A DNA stretch of 64,000 bases from Mycolicibacterium arabiense. GTDB lineage: Bacteria; Actinomycetota; Actinomycetes; Mycobacteriales; Mycobacteriaceae. Numbering within the stretch: position 1 is the stretch's first letter; every line of letters starts with the position of its first letter. Below, piece after piece: positions 46,942 through 54,621 of the stretch. Under the pieces are notes generated by a model. The model was not told where the DNA came from, did not search any database, and saw only the letters and a program-made list of their open reading frames with translations. Location: NCBI RefSeq assembly GCF_010731815.2, contig NZ_AP022593.1:5828001-5892000 (forward strand), given 5' to 3'. Made by a program: the position numbers and the translations under genes.

Positions 46942-48014
46942 GTCAGCCGGGCCCGCTTCTGGCGGTACATGAGTTCATCGGCACGCGCCAGCAGCTCGTC
47001 GACCGAGCCGGAATCGGTGGCGCACACGCGCATCAACCCAAAACTCGCCGAGATGCGGTACGGCCTTGACGTGGTGTCGTTGAACCGCTGCAGCGCGGCG
47101 AGGAGCCGTTCCCGCAGCTCGCTGGGATCGGCCTCGGACGAGGTGACGAGGACGGCGAATTCGTCACCGCCCATCCGGGCGAGGAGGTCCGACTCGTGCA
47201 GCGTGGCTCGAAGCACGCTCGCCACGTCGGCGATCAGCGCGTCGCCCACCGCGTGTCCCATCTCGTCGTTGACGAGCTTGAGCCCGTCGACGTCGACGAA
47301 GCCGAACACGCACTCGCGATTGGTCCGGCGGGCCTCGAGCAGGGCCGGCTCCGCCGCGAGGTAGAAACCTCGGCGGTTGCCGACGCCGGTGAGGTCGTCG
47401 GTCACCGACAGCCGCTGGATCTCCTCGTTGGCCCGCTCCAGCTCGACGGTCCGGTCGAGCACCCGTTGCTCCAGTTCGGCATACACGTGGACGTTCTCCA
47501 TGGCGATCGACGTCGCGTCGGCAAGGGCTTGCAGTAGAGCCACTTCCCGCTCGGACGGTTCCCGTTCGTCCGCCCAGTAATTTCCGATCGCGCCGACGGG
47601 GTCGAGGCTGCGGATCGGCACCATCACCAGGCTCCTGATGAACGTCGGACGGTAGGCGGCATGGGGTATGCGCGCGTCGTCGTAGATGTCCGGGATCACG
47701 ACGGCGGAGCGATTGACCATCGCCCAACCGCCGATGCACGAGTCCATCGGGAATCGGCTGCCCTTGAACAGCGGCGAGATCGCATTCTCGTCGGCGTAGT
47801 GGCACATGTCACCGTCGCGCAACACGATGGTGGCGCCGTCGCAGCCCGTGAGTTCGCGTGCCGACGTCGCCACCGTGCGCTCGATGTCGGCCAGCGTGCG
47901 GGCGAACGACAGCTCCTGCACGGCCTTCAACAGCCGGTCCACCTCGCAGACATGACCGGCGTCGCTCCGAACGTCGGCTCCGGCAGACGATAACGACCAC
48001 TCGTCGACGGTCAT
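46938..48014 (-). CDS. GAF-GGDEF diguanylate cyclase
   Basis: Makes cyclic di-GMP from two GTP. 358 residues from the ATG at 48014, with GGAGGG 4 nt upstream. GAF sensor domain ~28-185 (LARTLADIERTVATSARELTGCDGATIV; YRPTFIRSLVMVPIR), a short coiled-coil linker (ELEQRVLDRTVELERANEEIQRL), then a GGDEF domain with DDLTGVGNRRGF, DVDGLKLVNDEMGHAVGD and active site RMGGDEF at ~280. The inhibitory I-site (RxxD five residues before) reads HESD, so product inhibition may be lost. No membrane helices. Its stop overlaps the convergent pseudogene stop by 4 bp. Confidence 0.93.
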   Translation of the reverse strand: MTVDEWSLSSAGADVRSDAGHVCEVDRLLKAVQELSFARTLADIERTVATSARELTGCDGATIVLRDGDMCHYADENAISPLFKGSRFPMDSCIGGWAMVNRSAVVIPDIYDDARIPHAAYRPTFIRSLVMVPIRSLDPVGAIGNYWADEREPSEREVALLQALADATSIAMENVHVYAELEQRVLDRTVELERANEEIQRLSVTDDLTGVGNRRGFYLAAEPALLEARRTNRECVFGFVDVDGLKLVNDEMGHAVGDALIADVASVLRATLHESDLLARMGGDEFAVLVTSSEADPSELRERLLAALQRFNDTTSRPYRISASFGLMRVCATDSGSVDELLARADELMYRQKRARLT

Positions 48015-48189
48015 TCCACCCTCCGGGCCGGATCGTTGCTGGCAGCGACCGCTGGGGCAGTCGCCCGACACTACCCCGGATGCCCCGCTGACGCACGCGT
48101 CAGGGGTTTGCTGATTCTCGAATCGTCGGTGACATACGAGCGTCCCGCGTAGGGTCCGACGTCATGGGCAGCGAGGACGGGCAGAGCTC

Positions 48190-49731
48190 GTGAGGGCGCT
48201 CGACGACACGGTCGACGTGCTAGTGGTGGGTTCGGGCGGGGGAGTCGCCGGTGCCTATACCGCCGCCCGCGAGGGACTCAGCGTGCTGCTCGTCGAGGCC
48301 ACCGATCGATTCGGGGGAACGACGGCCTACTCGGGCGGGGGCGGGATGTGGTTTCCCTGCAACCCCGTCCTCGTTCGCGCGGGCTGCGACGACACCATCG
48401 ACGACGCGTTGCGCTACTTCCGTGCCGTGGTCGGCGACCGTACGCCTGCCGACCTGCAGGAGGCCTACGTACGCGGCGGTGCCGCCCTGATCGACTACCT
48501 CGAACGCGACGAGCGCTTCGCGTTCAAGATCCTGCCGTGGCCCGACTACTACGGGGAGACGCCGGGAGCACGTGCCGACGGTATGCGACACATCGTGTCC
48601 AGGGCGGTCCCGGACAGCCGGCTCGGCCGGTTCCAGGGCCTGGTGCGCGGCCCACTCGACCACGAACGCCTCGGGAGCCCTGCGCCGGACCTGCTCGTCG
48701 GCGGGCGCGCACTCGTCGGTCGGTTCCTCGCCGCGATGGCCGACGACGCCCGGGTGGCCGCCCACCTCGAGACCCGCCTCGTCGATCTGATCGTCGACGA
48801 CGGCCGGGTCATCGGCGCCGTCGTGGACCACCGGGGCGAACGACAGGTCATCCGGACCCGCCGCGGAGTCCTGTTGGCAGCGGGCGGTTTCGAGCAGAAC
48901 GCGGACATGCGCGCGCAATATGGGGTGCCCGGTTCGACGACCGACAGCATGGGCGCGCCCGGCAACACGGGGCAGGCGCACCGCGCGGCGATCGCCGCCG
49001 GGGCGAGCACGGATCTGATGGATCAGGCGTGGTGGTCTCCGGGTCTGATCCATCCGGACGGGCGGGCGGCGTTCGCACTCGGAATCACCGGCGGCATGTT
49101 CGTCGACAAGCGCGGGCAACGGTTCGTCAACGAATCGACCGCCTACGACCGCTCGGGGCGGGAGATCCTGAAGGCCATGGCCGAAGGCACCGTCGGCCGG
49201 CCGTTCTGGCTGGTGTACGACAGCCGGGACGGCGATCGACCGCCCGTGCTCGCGACCAACGTCTCGTTCGCGCCGACCAGCGAGTACCAGTCGGAAGGGC
49301 TGTGGCGGGAGGCGGCGACCCTCGACGAAATCGCCGAGGTCATCGAGGTCCCCGCCGACGAACTCGCAGCGTCGGTGCGCCGGTTCAACGAACTGGCCGC
49401 CACCGGTTCAGACGACGACTTCGGCCGCGGCGCGCTGCCCTTCGACCTCGCATTCACCGGCGGTGCGCCGCCGATGGCGCCGATCGACACGCCGCCCTAC
49501 CGTGCGGCGGCGTTCGGGGTCTCCGACCTCGGCACCAAGGGCGGGCTGCGGACCGACGTGCACGCCCGCGTACTCGACACCGACGGCCGCCCGATTCCCG
49601 GTCTCTACGCGGCGGGCAACACGATGGCCGCCGTGTCGGGCACGACGTATCCAGGTGGTGGCAACCCGATCGGCGCCTCCATGCTGTTCAGTCACCTGGC
49701 GACGATGCACATGGCGGGTTCGGCTCCGTAG
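48190..49731 (+). CDS. FAD-dependent 3-ketosteroid delta1-dehydrogenase-like oxidoreductase
   Basis: 513 residues of the fumarate reductase/KstD flavoprotein family. N-terminal FAD motif VLVVGSGGGVAGAYTAAREGLSVLLVEA with RFGGTTAYSGGGGMWFP; C-terminal FAD segment GLYAAGNTMAAVSGTTYPGGGNPIGASMLFSHLA, typical of KstD enzymes that put a double bond in steroid ring A. Substrate cannot be proved; no steroid-catabolism genes surround it. GTG start. The 3' end overlaps the convergent VTT gene by 44 bp. Confidence 0.85.
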   Translation: MRALDDTVDVLVVGSGGGVAGAYTAAREGLSVLLVEATDRFGGTTAYSGGGGMWFPCNPVLVRAGCDDTIDDALRYFRAVVGDRTPADLQEAYVRGGAALIDYLERDERFAFKILPWPDYYGETPGARADGMRHIVSRAVPDSRLGRFQGLVRGPLDHERLGSPAPDLLVGGRALVGRFLAAMADDARVAAHLETRLVDLIVDDGRVIGAVVDHRGERQVIRTRRGVLLAAGGFEQNADMRAQYGVPGSTTDSMGAPGNTGQAHRAAIAAGASTDLMDQAWWSPGLIHPDGRAAFALGITGGMFVDKRGQRFVNESTAYDRSGREILKAMAEGTVGRPFWLVYDSRDGDRPPVLATNVSFAPTSEYQSEGLWREAATLDEIAEVIEVPADELAASVRRFNELAATGSDDDFGRGALPFDLAFTGGAPPMAPIDTPPYRAAAFGVSDLGTKGGLRTDVHARVLDTDGRPIPGLYAAGNTMAAVSGTTYPGGGNPIGASMLFSHLATMHMAGSAP

Positions 49732-50410
49732 ACCGGTTGCGCCACGCCCGCCATCCCCGGTGCGCCGCAAAGGTTCCGATCACGGCGGTGACGCACCAGA
49801 CCCCGATCGCGGTGTACGCCAGCGGCGCCGACAGATCACCGATCGACGCACCCAGCGCGGTATAGACGAACGCCCGCGGGGCCGACCCGATGAACGCTCC
49901 GACCGCCATCTGCAACAGCGGAACTCCGAACGCGCCGAACGCGTAGGAGGCGAACGCGTCGCTGATGCCCGGGACGAATCGCTGTCCGACGACGGCCCAC
50001 AGGCCGTGCCGCTGGATCTGCTCGTCGATGCGGTCGGCCCGGCGGGCGCCCAGCAGGGCACGCGCACTGTCGCGGCCTGCCCGCCGCCCGATCAGACTGG
50101 TGATCACCGCGGTGCCCACGGCCGAGCCGAGGGTCACGAAGGTTCCGGTCACCGGGCCGAACAGCACGCCACTGCCCGCTGCGAGCAGCGGGCCGGGAAC
50201 GAACAGCGCGCCGAGCACCGCCGAGACCACGACGTAGGCCAACGGCGCAGCGGGTCCGGTGGCAGAGACGGCACTGCGAACGACGTCGAGGTCGACGACG
50301 CGTGCGACCCCCACCAGGTAGAACAGGCCCAGCAGGAAGGCCGCGAACACCGCGAGCCGCACCGCGTGAGATCTACGGGAGGGAAGGGGCGAACCGTCGT
50401 CGTCGGTCAT
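49688..50410 (-). CDS. VTT/SNARE-associated (TVP38/DedA-type) membrane protein
   Basis: 240 residues, about six hydrophobic segments. Family features: VPGPLLAAGSGVLFGPVTGTFVTLGSAVGTAVITSLIGRRAGR and QRFVPGISDAFASYAFGAFGV, which match the VTT domain of lipid-scrambling or undecaprenyl-phosphate-handling membrane proteins. The ATG at 50410 overlaps the terC stop (ATGA), so it is expressed from the same riboswitch-controlled message. The C-terminus overlaps the convergent flavoprotein gene. Confidence 0.87.
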   Translation of the reverse strand: MTDDDGSPLPSRRSHAVRLAVFAAFLLGLFYLVGVARVVDLDVVRSAVSATGPAAPLAYVVVSAVLGALFVPGPLLAAGSGVLFGPVTGTFVTLGSAVGTAVITSLIGRRAGRDSARALLGARRADRIDEQIQRHGLWAVVGQRFVPGISDAFASYAFGAFGVPLLQMAVGAFIGSAPRAFVYTALGASIGDLSAPLAYTAIGVWCVTAVIGTFAAHRGWRAWRNRSTEPNPPCASSPGD

Positions 50411-51348
50411 TCTGAGACTGATTGTGCCGCAGCACTCCCTTCGTTGCGGGTGCGCATCCAGCTGGCGGTCACCGCGACGGTGAGGACGGCGATGACGACG
50501 GCGAGCGAGATGCCCGTCGGGATCTTGTACACCTCCAGCAGCAGCATCTTGACGCCGACCCAGACCAGTACCAGGGCGAGACCGAGCTTGAGGTAGACGA
50601 AGCGGTGCATCAGGTCGGCGAGCAGGAAGTACATCGCCCGTAGTCCGAGGATGGCGAACGCGTTCGAGGTGAACACCAGGAACGGCTGCTGGGTGACGGC
50701 GAAGATGGCAGGAATCGAGTCCACGGCGAAGACGATGTCGGTGACTTCGATCAGCACCAGGACCGCCAGCAATGGGGTGGCCACCCATCGGCCGGCGCGG
50801 CGGATGAGGAACTTCTGGCCGTGGTAGGTGTCGGTGACCGGGATCATCCGGCGGAACAGGCGCAGCACGATGCTGCGCTCGGGGTCGATGGTGTCGTTGC
50901 GGTGCAGAGCCATTCGTATACCGGTCGCCACCAGGAACGCGCCGAAGATGTACAGGATCCAGGCGAAGCTGGCGATGAGGACCGACCCGGCGGCGATGAA
51001 CACCGCCCGGAACACCAGCGCGCCGAGCACGCCGTAGAACAGCACCCGGTGCTGGTACTCCCGTGGGACGGCGAAGTAACTGAAGATGATCGCGAAGACG
51101 AACACGTTGTCCACGGCCAGGGACTTCTCGATCACGTAGCCCGCGAAGTACTGGGCGGCGAACTCCGTGCCCCACACCCACCAGACGATCCCGCCAAAGG
51201 ACACGCCCAAGGTGACCCACACGGCGGACCACGCGGCGGCTTCCCGCACACCGACGACGTGTGCCTTGCGATGGGCGAAGAGATCGATCGCCAGCATGAT
51301 GAGAATGGCACCGAGCACGGCGGCCCAGGCCCACAGCGGAACGGTCAC
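50407..51348 (-). CDS. TerC/Alx-family membrane protein (likely Mn2+ exporter)
   Basis: 313 residues with nine hydrophobic segments. Family motifs: AGYVIEKSLAVDNVFVFAIIFSYF with the conserved DN, and EVTDIVFAVDSIPAIFAVTQQPFLVFTSN with a second acidic metal site. GTG start at 51348 with GGAGG 8 nt upstream. Alx/TerC proteins are linked to manganese export, which agrees with the yybP-ykoY riboswitch in its leader. First gene of the terC-VTT operon. Confidence 0.93.
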   Translation of the reverse strand: MTVPLWAWAAVLGAILIMLAIDLFAHRKAHVVGVREAAAWSAVWVTLGVSFGGIVWWVWGTEFAAQYFAGYVIEKSLAVDNVFVFAIIFSYFAVPREYQHRVLFYGVLGALVFRAVFIAAGSVLIASFAWILYIFGAFLVATGIRMALHRNDTIDPERSIVLRLFRRMIPVTDTYHGQKFLIRRAGRWVATPLLAVLVLIEVTDIVFAVDSIPAIFAVTQQPFLVFTSNAFAILGLRAMYFLLADLMHRFVYLKLGLALVLVWVGVKMLLLEVYKIPTGISLAVVIAVLTVAVTASWMRTRNEGSAAAQSVSE

Positions 51349-51356
51349 GGTCGTGT

Positions 51357-51379
51357 CCTCCGGTCGATGAGACCGGAGG
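51357..51379 (-). promoter_or_regulatory. Expression platform hairpin sequestering the terC ribosome binding site
   Basis: CCTCCGGTC-tcatc-GACCGGAGG is a perfect 9-bp hairpin whose right arm holds the GGAGG ribosome binding site of terC. Its left CCTCC is the same strand used by aptamer P1. So when the aptamer closes on metal, CCTCC is taken and the ribosome site is free: an ON switch for translation, by inference. Confidence 0.75.
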
Positions 51380-51485
51380 TCTTCCCGACCACCACCGGCG
51401 TTTTCGCCGGACGGTGGCGCTCAGACCGGGCAGTTGCACGGAACTGCCGTAATGACGATCTGGAGCTGGGCGGGTACTCCCCTCC
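51375..51485 (-). ncRNA. yybP-ykoY manganese riboswitch aptamer
   Basis: In the terC leader the minus strand shows the family landmarks in order: GGAGG-GGAGTA at the 5' side, CGTCATTACGG, then CGGTCTGAGCGCCACC, a hairpin CGGCGAAAACGCCG, and the closing GACCTCC. These are the conserved internal loops that bind Mn2+ between two coaxial helices. P1 pairs GGAGG (5') with CCTCC (3'). Recognition is by eye, without a covariance model. Confidence 0.9.
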
Positions 51486-51578
51486 AACGCCCATGATAGG
51501 AAATCGAATTCATTCGTCAAGGGGCGGGCCGACGAGTTCTCGCCTCGACCAGGGGATCCGACCATAGACTCGGCTGTC

Positions 51579-52604
51579 ATGCGAACAGTGGTGATCGACG
51601 CCCCGGGTCGGGTTCGAGTCGACGACCGGCCCGATCCCGTCCTGCCCGGCCCCGACGCCGCGGTCATCGAGGTGACCGCCAGTGCGATCTGCGGGTCGGA
51701 CCTGCACTTCTACGAGGGCGACTTCCCCCTCGGGGAGCCGGTCGCGCTCGGTCACGAAGCGGTCGGCGTCGTGGTCGACGTCGGACCCGACGTGCGGACC
51801 GTGCGGGTCGGCGACGCCGTGCTGGTGTCCTCGGTCGCCGGTTGCGGATGCTGTGTCGGCTGCGCGTCGGGCGACCCGGTGACGTGTCTGTCCGGACCGC
51901 AGATCTTCGGGTCCGGCGTGCTGGGTGGGGCGCAGTCGGATCTGCTCGCCGTCCCCGCCGCGGACTTCCAACTGCTCGCCGTGCCCGAGGACTTGGACAG
52001 CGAGGAGGCACTGCTGCTCACCGACAACCTCGCCACGGGGTGGGCGGGTGCGCAGCGCGCGGACATCCCGCCGGGAGGGACGGTCGTGGTGTTCGGCCTC
52101 GGCGCCGTCGGATTGTGCGCCGTGCGCAGCGCGATCGTCCTCGGCGCCGGAACGGTGTTCGCCGTCGACCCCGTCGAGGGGCGGCGCGACCGTGCCGCGA
52201 AGAGCGGTGCCACGCCTCTTCATCCAGCCGACATCGGCGCGGTGCACGACGCCACCGGCGGCAGGGGAGCGGCGTCGGTCATCGACGCGGTCGGCAACGA
52301 CGCCACGATGACGGCGGCGCTGACGTGCGTGCGTCCGGGCGGCACGGTGTCCGTCGTCGGCGTGCACGACCTCAACCCGTTCCCGTTCCCCGCGCTGATG
52401 AACCTCGTGCGGAGCGTGACGATGCGGATGACGACCGCCCCGGTGCAGCGCACCTGGCCCGAGCTGCTCCCGCTGCTGCAGTCGGGTCGTCTCGACGTCA
52501 GCGGAATCTTCACCGACACATACGGTCTCGACGACGCGGCGAACGCCTACGCCGCCGTGGCGGCACGGTCCGGCGACTGCGTCAAGGTCATCCTCACGCC
52601 CTGA
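51579..52604 (+). CDS. Zinc-dependent alcohol dehydrogenase-family oxidoreductase
   Basis: 341 residues of the medium-chain dehydrogenase family. Catalytic zinc ligands: CGSDLHFYEGD and GHEAVGVV; structural zinc lobe GCGCCVGCASGDPVTC with four cysteines; Rossmann motif FGLGAVGLCAVRSA, then DPVEGRRDRAAKSG, whose Asp suggests NAD(H) rather than NADP(H). ATG at 51579. Substrate unknown; it is divergent from terC. Confidence 0.9.
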   Translation: MRTVVIDAPGRVRVDDRPDPVLPGPDAAVIEVTASAICGSDLHFYEGDFPLGEPVALGHEAVGVVVDVGPDVRTVRVGDAVLVSSVAGCGCCVGCASGDPVTCLSGPQIFGSGVLGGAQSDLLAVPAADFQLLAVPEDLDSEEALLLTDNLATGWAGAQRADIPPGGTVVVFGLGAVGLCAVRSAIVLGAGTVFAVDPVEGRRDRAAKSGATPLHPADIGAVHDATGGRGAASVIDAVGNDATMTAALTCVRPGGTVSVVGVHDLNPFPFPALMNLVRSVTMRMTTAPVQRTWPELLPLLQSGRLDVSGIFTDTYGLDDAANAYAAVAARSGDCVKVILTP

Positions 52605-52666
52605 CCGACGCCGCGTCCGCGGAAATTCAGTTGCGCCGACCATGCCCGTCGACGTTCCATCGAACG

Positions 52667-52873
52667 ATGAGCGAGACACCGACGGCGAACGGACGCGACT
52701 GGAGGCGACTCTGGTGCGTTCCGCAGTCGGTGCGCGCGCAGCCGTCCTGCGACGATTGGGATGCCCTGCACGTCAATGCGATCGGATCGATGTGGGGTCG
52801 GGGCGGAACCCCCGACGTCGGTGCTGGCGTCGCAGCCTGGTCGGCCACGATCGTCGCCGATCTGACGCGTTGA
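52667..52873 (+). CDS. Possible small hypothetical protein (low support)
   Basis: The stretch 52605-53025 (421 bp) has no clear gene. One frame from the ATG at 52667 gives 68 residues (MSETPTANGRDWRRLWCVP, then SCDDWDALHVNAIGSMW), rich in Trp and Asp with two Cys, which looks more protein-like than the other frames. There is no good ribosome binding site. It may be a true small gene, a decayed remnant or chance. Confidence 0.3.
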   Translation: MSETPTANGRDWRRLWCVPQSVRAQPSCDDWDALHVNAIGSMWGRGGTPDVGAGVAAWSATIVADLTR

Positions 52874-53025
52874 CCGGGTGGCCACTACCGGGTAGCAGGT
52901 AGCCCGCCGTGCGGAAACGCGCACGCCCGGATGGCCGCCTGCGTCGATGTGGATGACGTCCGCTTCGACGATTCTCAAATGGTGCCCCACGGTGGAGCGC
53001 AACACACGACGAGGGAGTGCCGCAC

Positions 53026-53256
53026 ATGAAGATTCAACCCACCCTGATCCTGGCCGGACTGGCCGCCGGAGCCGTTGCCGCCGGAATCTCGTTGGCGCCG
53101 AATGCGTCTGCAGCCACGGAGTTGGCATCGTGCCAGAACCGCGGTCAGGAGACCACGGTCTGCCAGACGCCGGGCAACTACGAGGGCCAGTTCGCGCCGA
53201 CCATCGAGGCGCCGTCTCAGTTCGAGTTCCCGTACGGCTTCCTCGGCGCGATCTAG
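53026..53256 (+). CDS. Small secreted protein with one predicted disulfide
   Basis: 76 residues; ATG at 53026 with GAGGGAG upstream. Signal peptide MKIQPTLILAGLAAGAVAAG to NASAAT. The mature part, ~45 residues, has two cysteines nine residues apart (CQNRGQETTVC) and an aromatic end (FEFPYGFLGAI). No known domain. Similar plan to the protein at 29321-29602, so they may belong to one family of mycobacterial small secreted proteins. Its stop overlaps the LLM gene stop by 4 bp. Confidence 0.78.
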   Translation: MKIQPTLILAGLAAGAVAAGISLAPNASAATELASCQNRGQETTVCQTPGNYEGQFAPTIEAPSQFEFPYGFLGAI

Positions 53257-54074
53257 CCCCGCAGCAGTGGAGCGACGCGGGTGCCGATCGCACGGATGAA
53301 CTCTTCTGCGTCCTCGCCGACGCGGGGCTGCAGCACGATGGTGTCCACGCCGGCGTCGATCCATTGCCGTGCACCGTGCGCGACCTGCTCCGCGGAGCCA
53401 CACACCTCGGCGTCGGCGTGGTCGTCGTCGAGACCGCAGGACACGTAGGCGACGACGTGGTGTGGCCGCGGCTGCTCGGCCGCGGCCCGGATGATCGACA
53501 CCGCCTCCCGCACCGCGTCGGGCGAGGTGCCCGACGTCAGCACGGTTCCTGCGGCGAGTTCGCCGCTCAACGCGAGCGTCTTCGGGCCCGTCGCAGCGAG
53601 CAGCACCTCGACGGGCGTGCTCGGCGGCCAGTCAAGACGGACGTCCGACAGCGTGACGTACCGGCCCGCGGCGTCGACGGTCTCACCGTTCAGCAGGGCG
53701 GTCAGCGCGGTCGTGTACTCGCGCAGCAGCGTCAACGGCGAACCGACGCGTTCGCCGACCTGCGCCATCCAGTCCTGGACGCCGTGACCGACGCCGACCC
53801 GCAGCCGGCCCGGGAACGTCCGCTCGAGCATCGCGATCTCCATCGCCAACAACGCGACGTTGCGCAGCGGCACCGGCAGCACCCCTACGCCCACGACCAG
53901 GGTGGTGCTGGTGGCGAGTGCGATCGCCGCGGCCGACAAGCCGCCGTGGAAGAAGCAGTCCTCCCACAGCCACAGTTCGTCCACGCCCGCGGCCTCGGCC
54001 GCCCGCGCAGCCGTTGCCAGCGTCTCCGGCGGGTTCTCCGGCCGGAACACACATCCCACTCGTAGTGACGTCAC
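53253..54074 (-). CDS. LLM-class flavin-dependent oxidoreductase
   Basis: 273 residues, luciferase-like TIM barrel. Starts MTSLRVGCVFRPENPPETLATAARAAEAAGVDELWLWED, with the later VPLRNVALLAMEIAMLERTFPGRLRVGVGHGV and LLAATGPKTLALSGELAAG, typical for F420- or FMN-dependent mycobacterial LLM enzymes. Whether it uses F420 is not decided by sequence. It is short for the class (usual 290-350), with the C-terminal part compact. Co-directional with the lipoprotein gene 6 nt upstream. Confidence 0.87.
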   Translation of the reverse strand: MTSLRVGCVFRPENPPETLATAARAAEAAGVDELWLWEDCFFHGGLSAAAIALATSTTLVVGVGVLPVPLRNVALLAMEIAMLERTFPGRLRVGVGHGVQDWMAQVGERVGSPLTLLREYTTALTALLNGETVDAAGRYVTLSDVRLDWPPSTPVEVLLAATGPKTLALSGELAAGTVLTSGTSPDAVREAVSIIRAAAEQPRPHHVVAYVSCGLDDDHADAEVCGSAEQVAHGARQWIDAGVDTIVLQPRVGEDAEEFIRAIGTRVAPLLRG

Positions 54075-54080
54075 GGTCGG

Positions 54081-54593
54081 TCAGCCTCGCACGGATGCGG
54101 TCAATGGCGCGCCCCCGGCGTCCTGCAGCAGGCAGATCACGGTGCTGGGCAGCGGAATCGCCCCGGTGCGGTCCTGCTTCGAATCGATCAGATACGTGAT
54201 GGACAGGTCACCGCGGCCGCCGCCGGTGTATGCGTCGACGCCGGACGCGCAGGCCTGGTCGCCCACGTCGGCGATGGCGGCATCTACGGCGACCGGAGCC
54301 AGCAGGTATACCTCGGCGCGGTGCGGCGTGGCGCAATCGACGACGGAGACGGTTGCGATTCCGACGTCGACCGCCGGTACCTCCGCGACGCACTCACCCA
54401 CCGCCAGGTCCACCCACTGCTTGGTGACCGCCGCGGGCGCCGGGGGTGGCATCGCCTGCGACGTCGACGGGGTCGGGGAGTCCGGAGCCGCAGACGAGGT
54501 GGCCTCGGTCTCCTGCGGTGGCGCAGCGCACCCGGTCAGCCACGAAATGCCAAGCAGCGCAACGCTCACGCGGATGATTGGCCGGCGGTGCAT
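54081..54593 (-). CDS. Lipoprotein with septum-formation-like domain
   Basis: 170 residues. Signal peptide with lipobox LTGC (VSVALLGISWLTGC), then a Pro/Ser/Thr-rich spacer to ~55. The domain VGECVAEVPAVDVGIATVSVVDCATPHRAEVYLL, with two more cysteines (QACASG; ICLL), matches the Cys pattern of the actinobacterial Septum_form family. Anchored on the outer membrane face; a cell-division role is only suggested by the family name. It precedes the LLM gene closely. Confidence 0.75.
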   Translation of the reverse strand: MHRRPIIRVSVALLGISWLTGCAAPPQETEATSSAAPDSPTPSTSQAMPPPAPAAVTKQWVDLAVGECVAEVPAVDVGIATVSVVDCATPHRAEVYLLAPVAVDAAIADVGDQACASGVDAYTGGGRGDLSITYLIDSKQDRTGAIPLPSTVICLLQDAGGAPLTASVRG

Positions 54594-54621
54594 GCCGGGA
54601 GTCTAGCCGCGGATGGCCTCC

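Noticed and set aside
49688..51667. Reading the VTT gene as a 659-residue protein
   Set aside because: The extra N-terminal part is antisense-free shadow of terC; the true start is the ATG at 50410 overlapping the terC stop.
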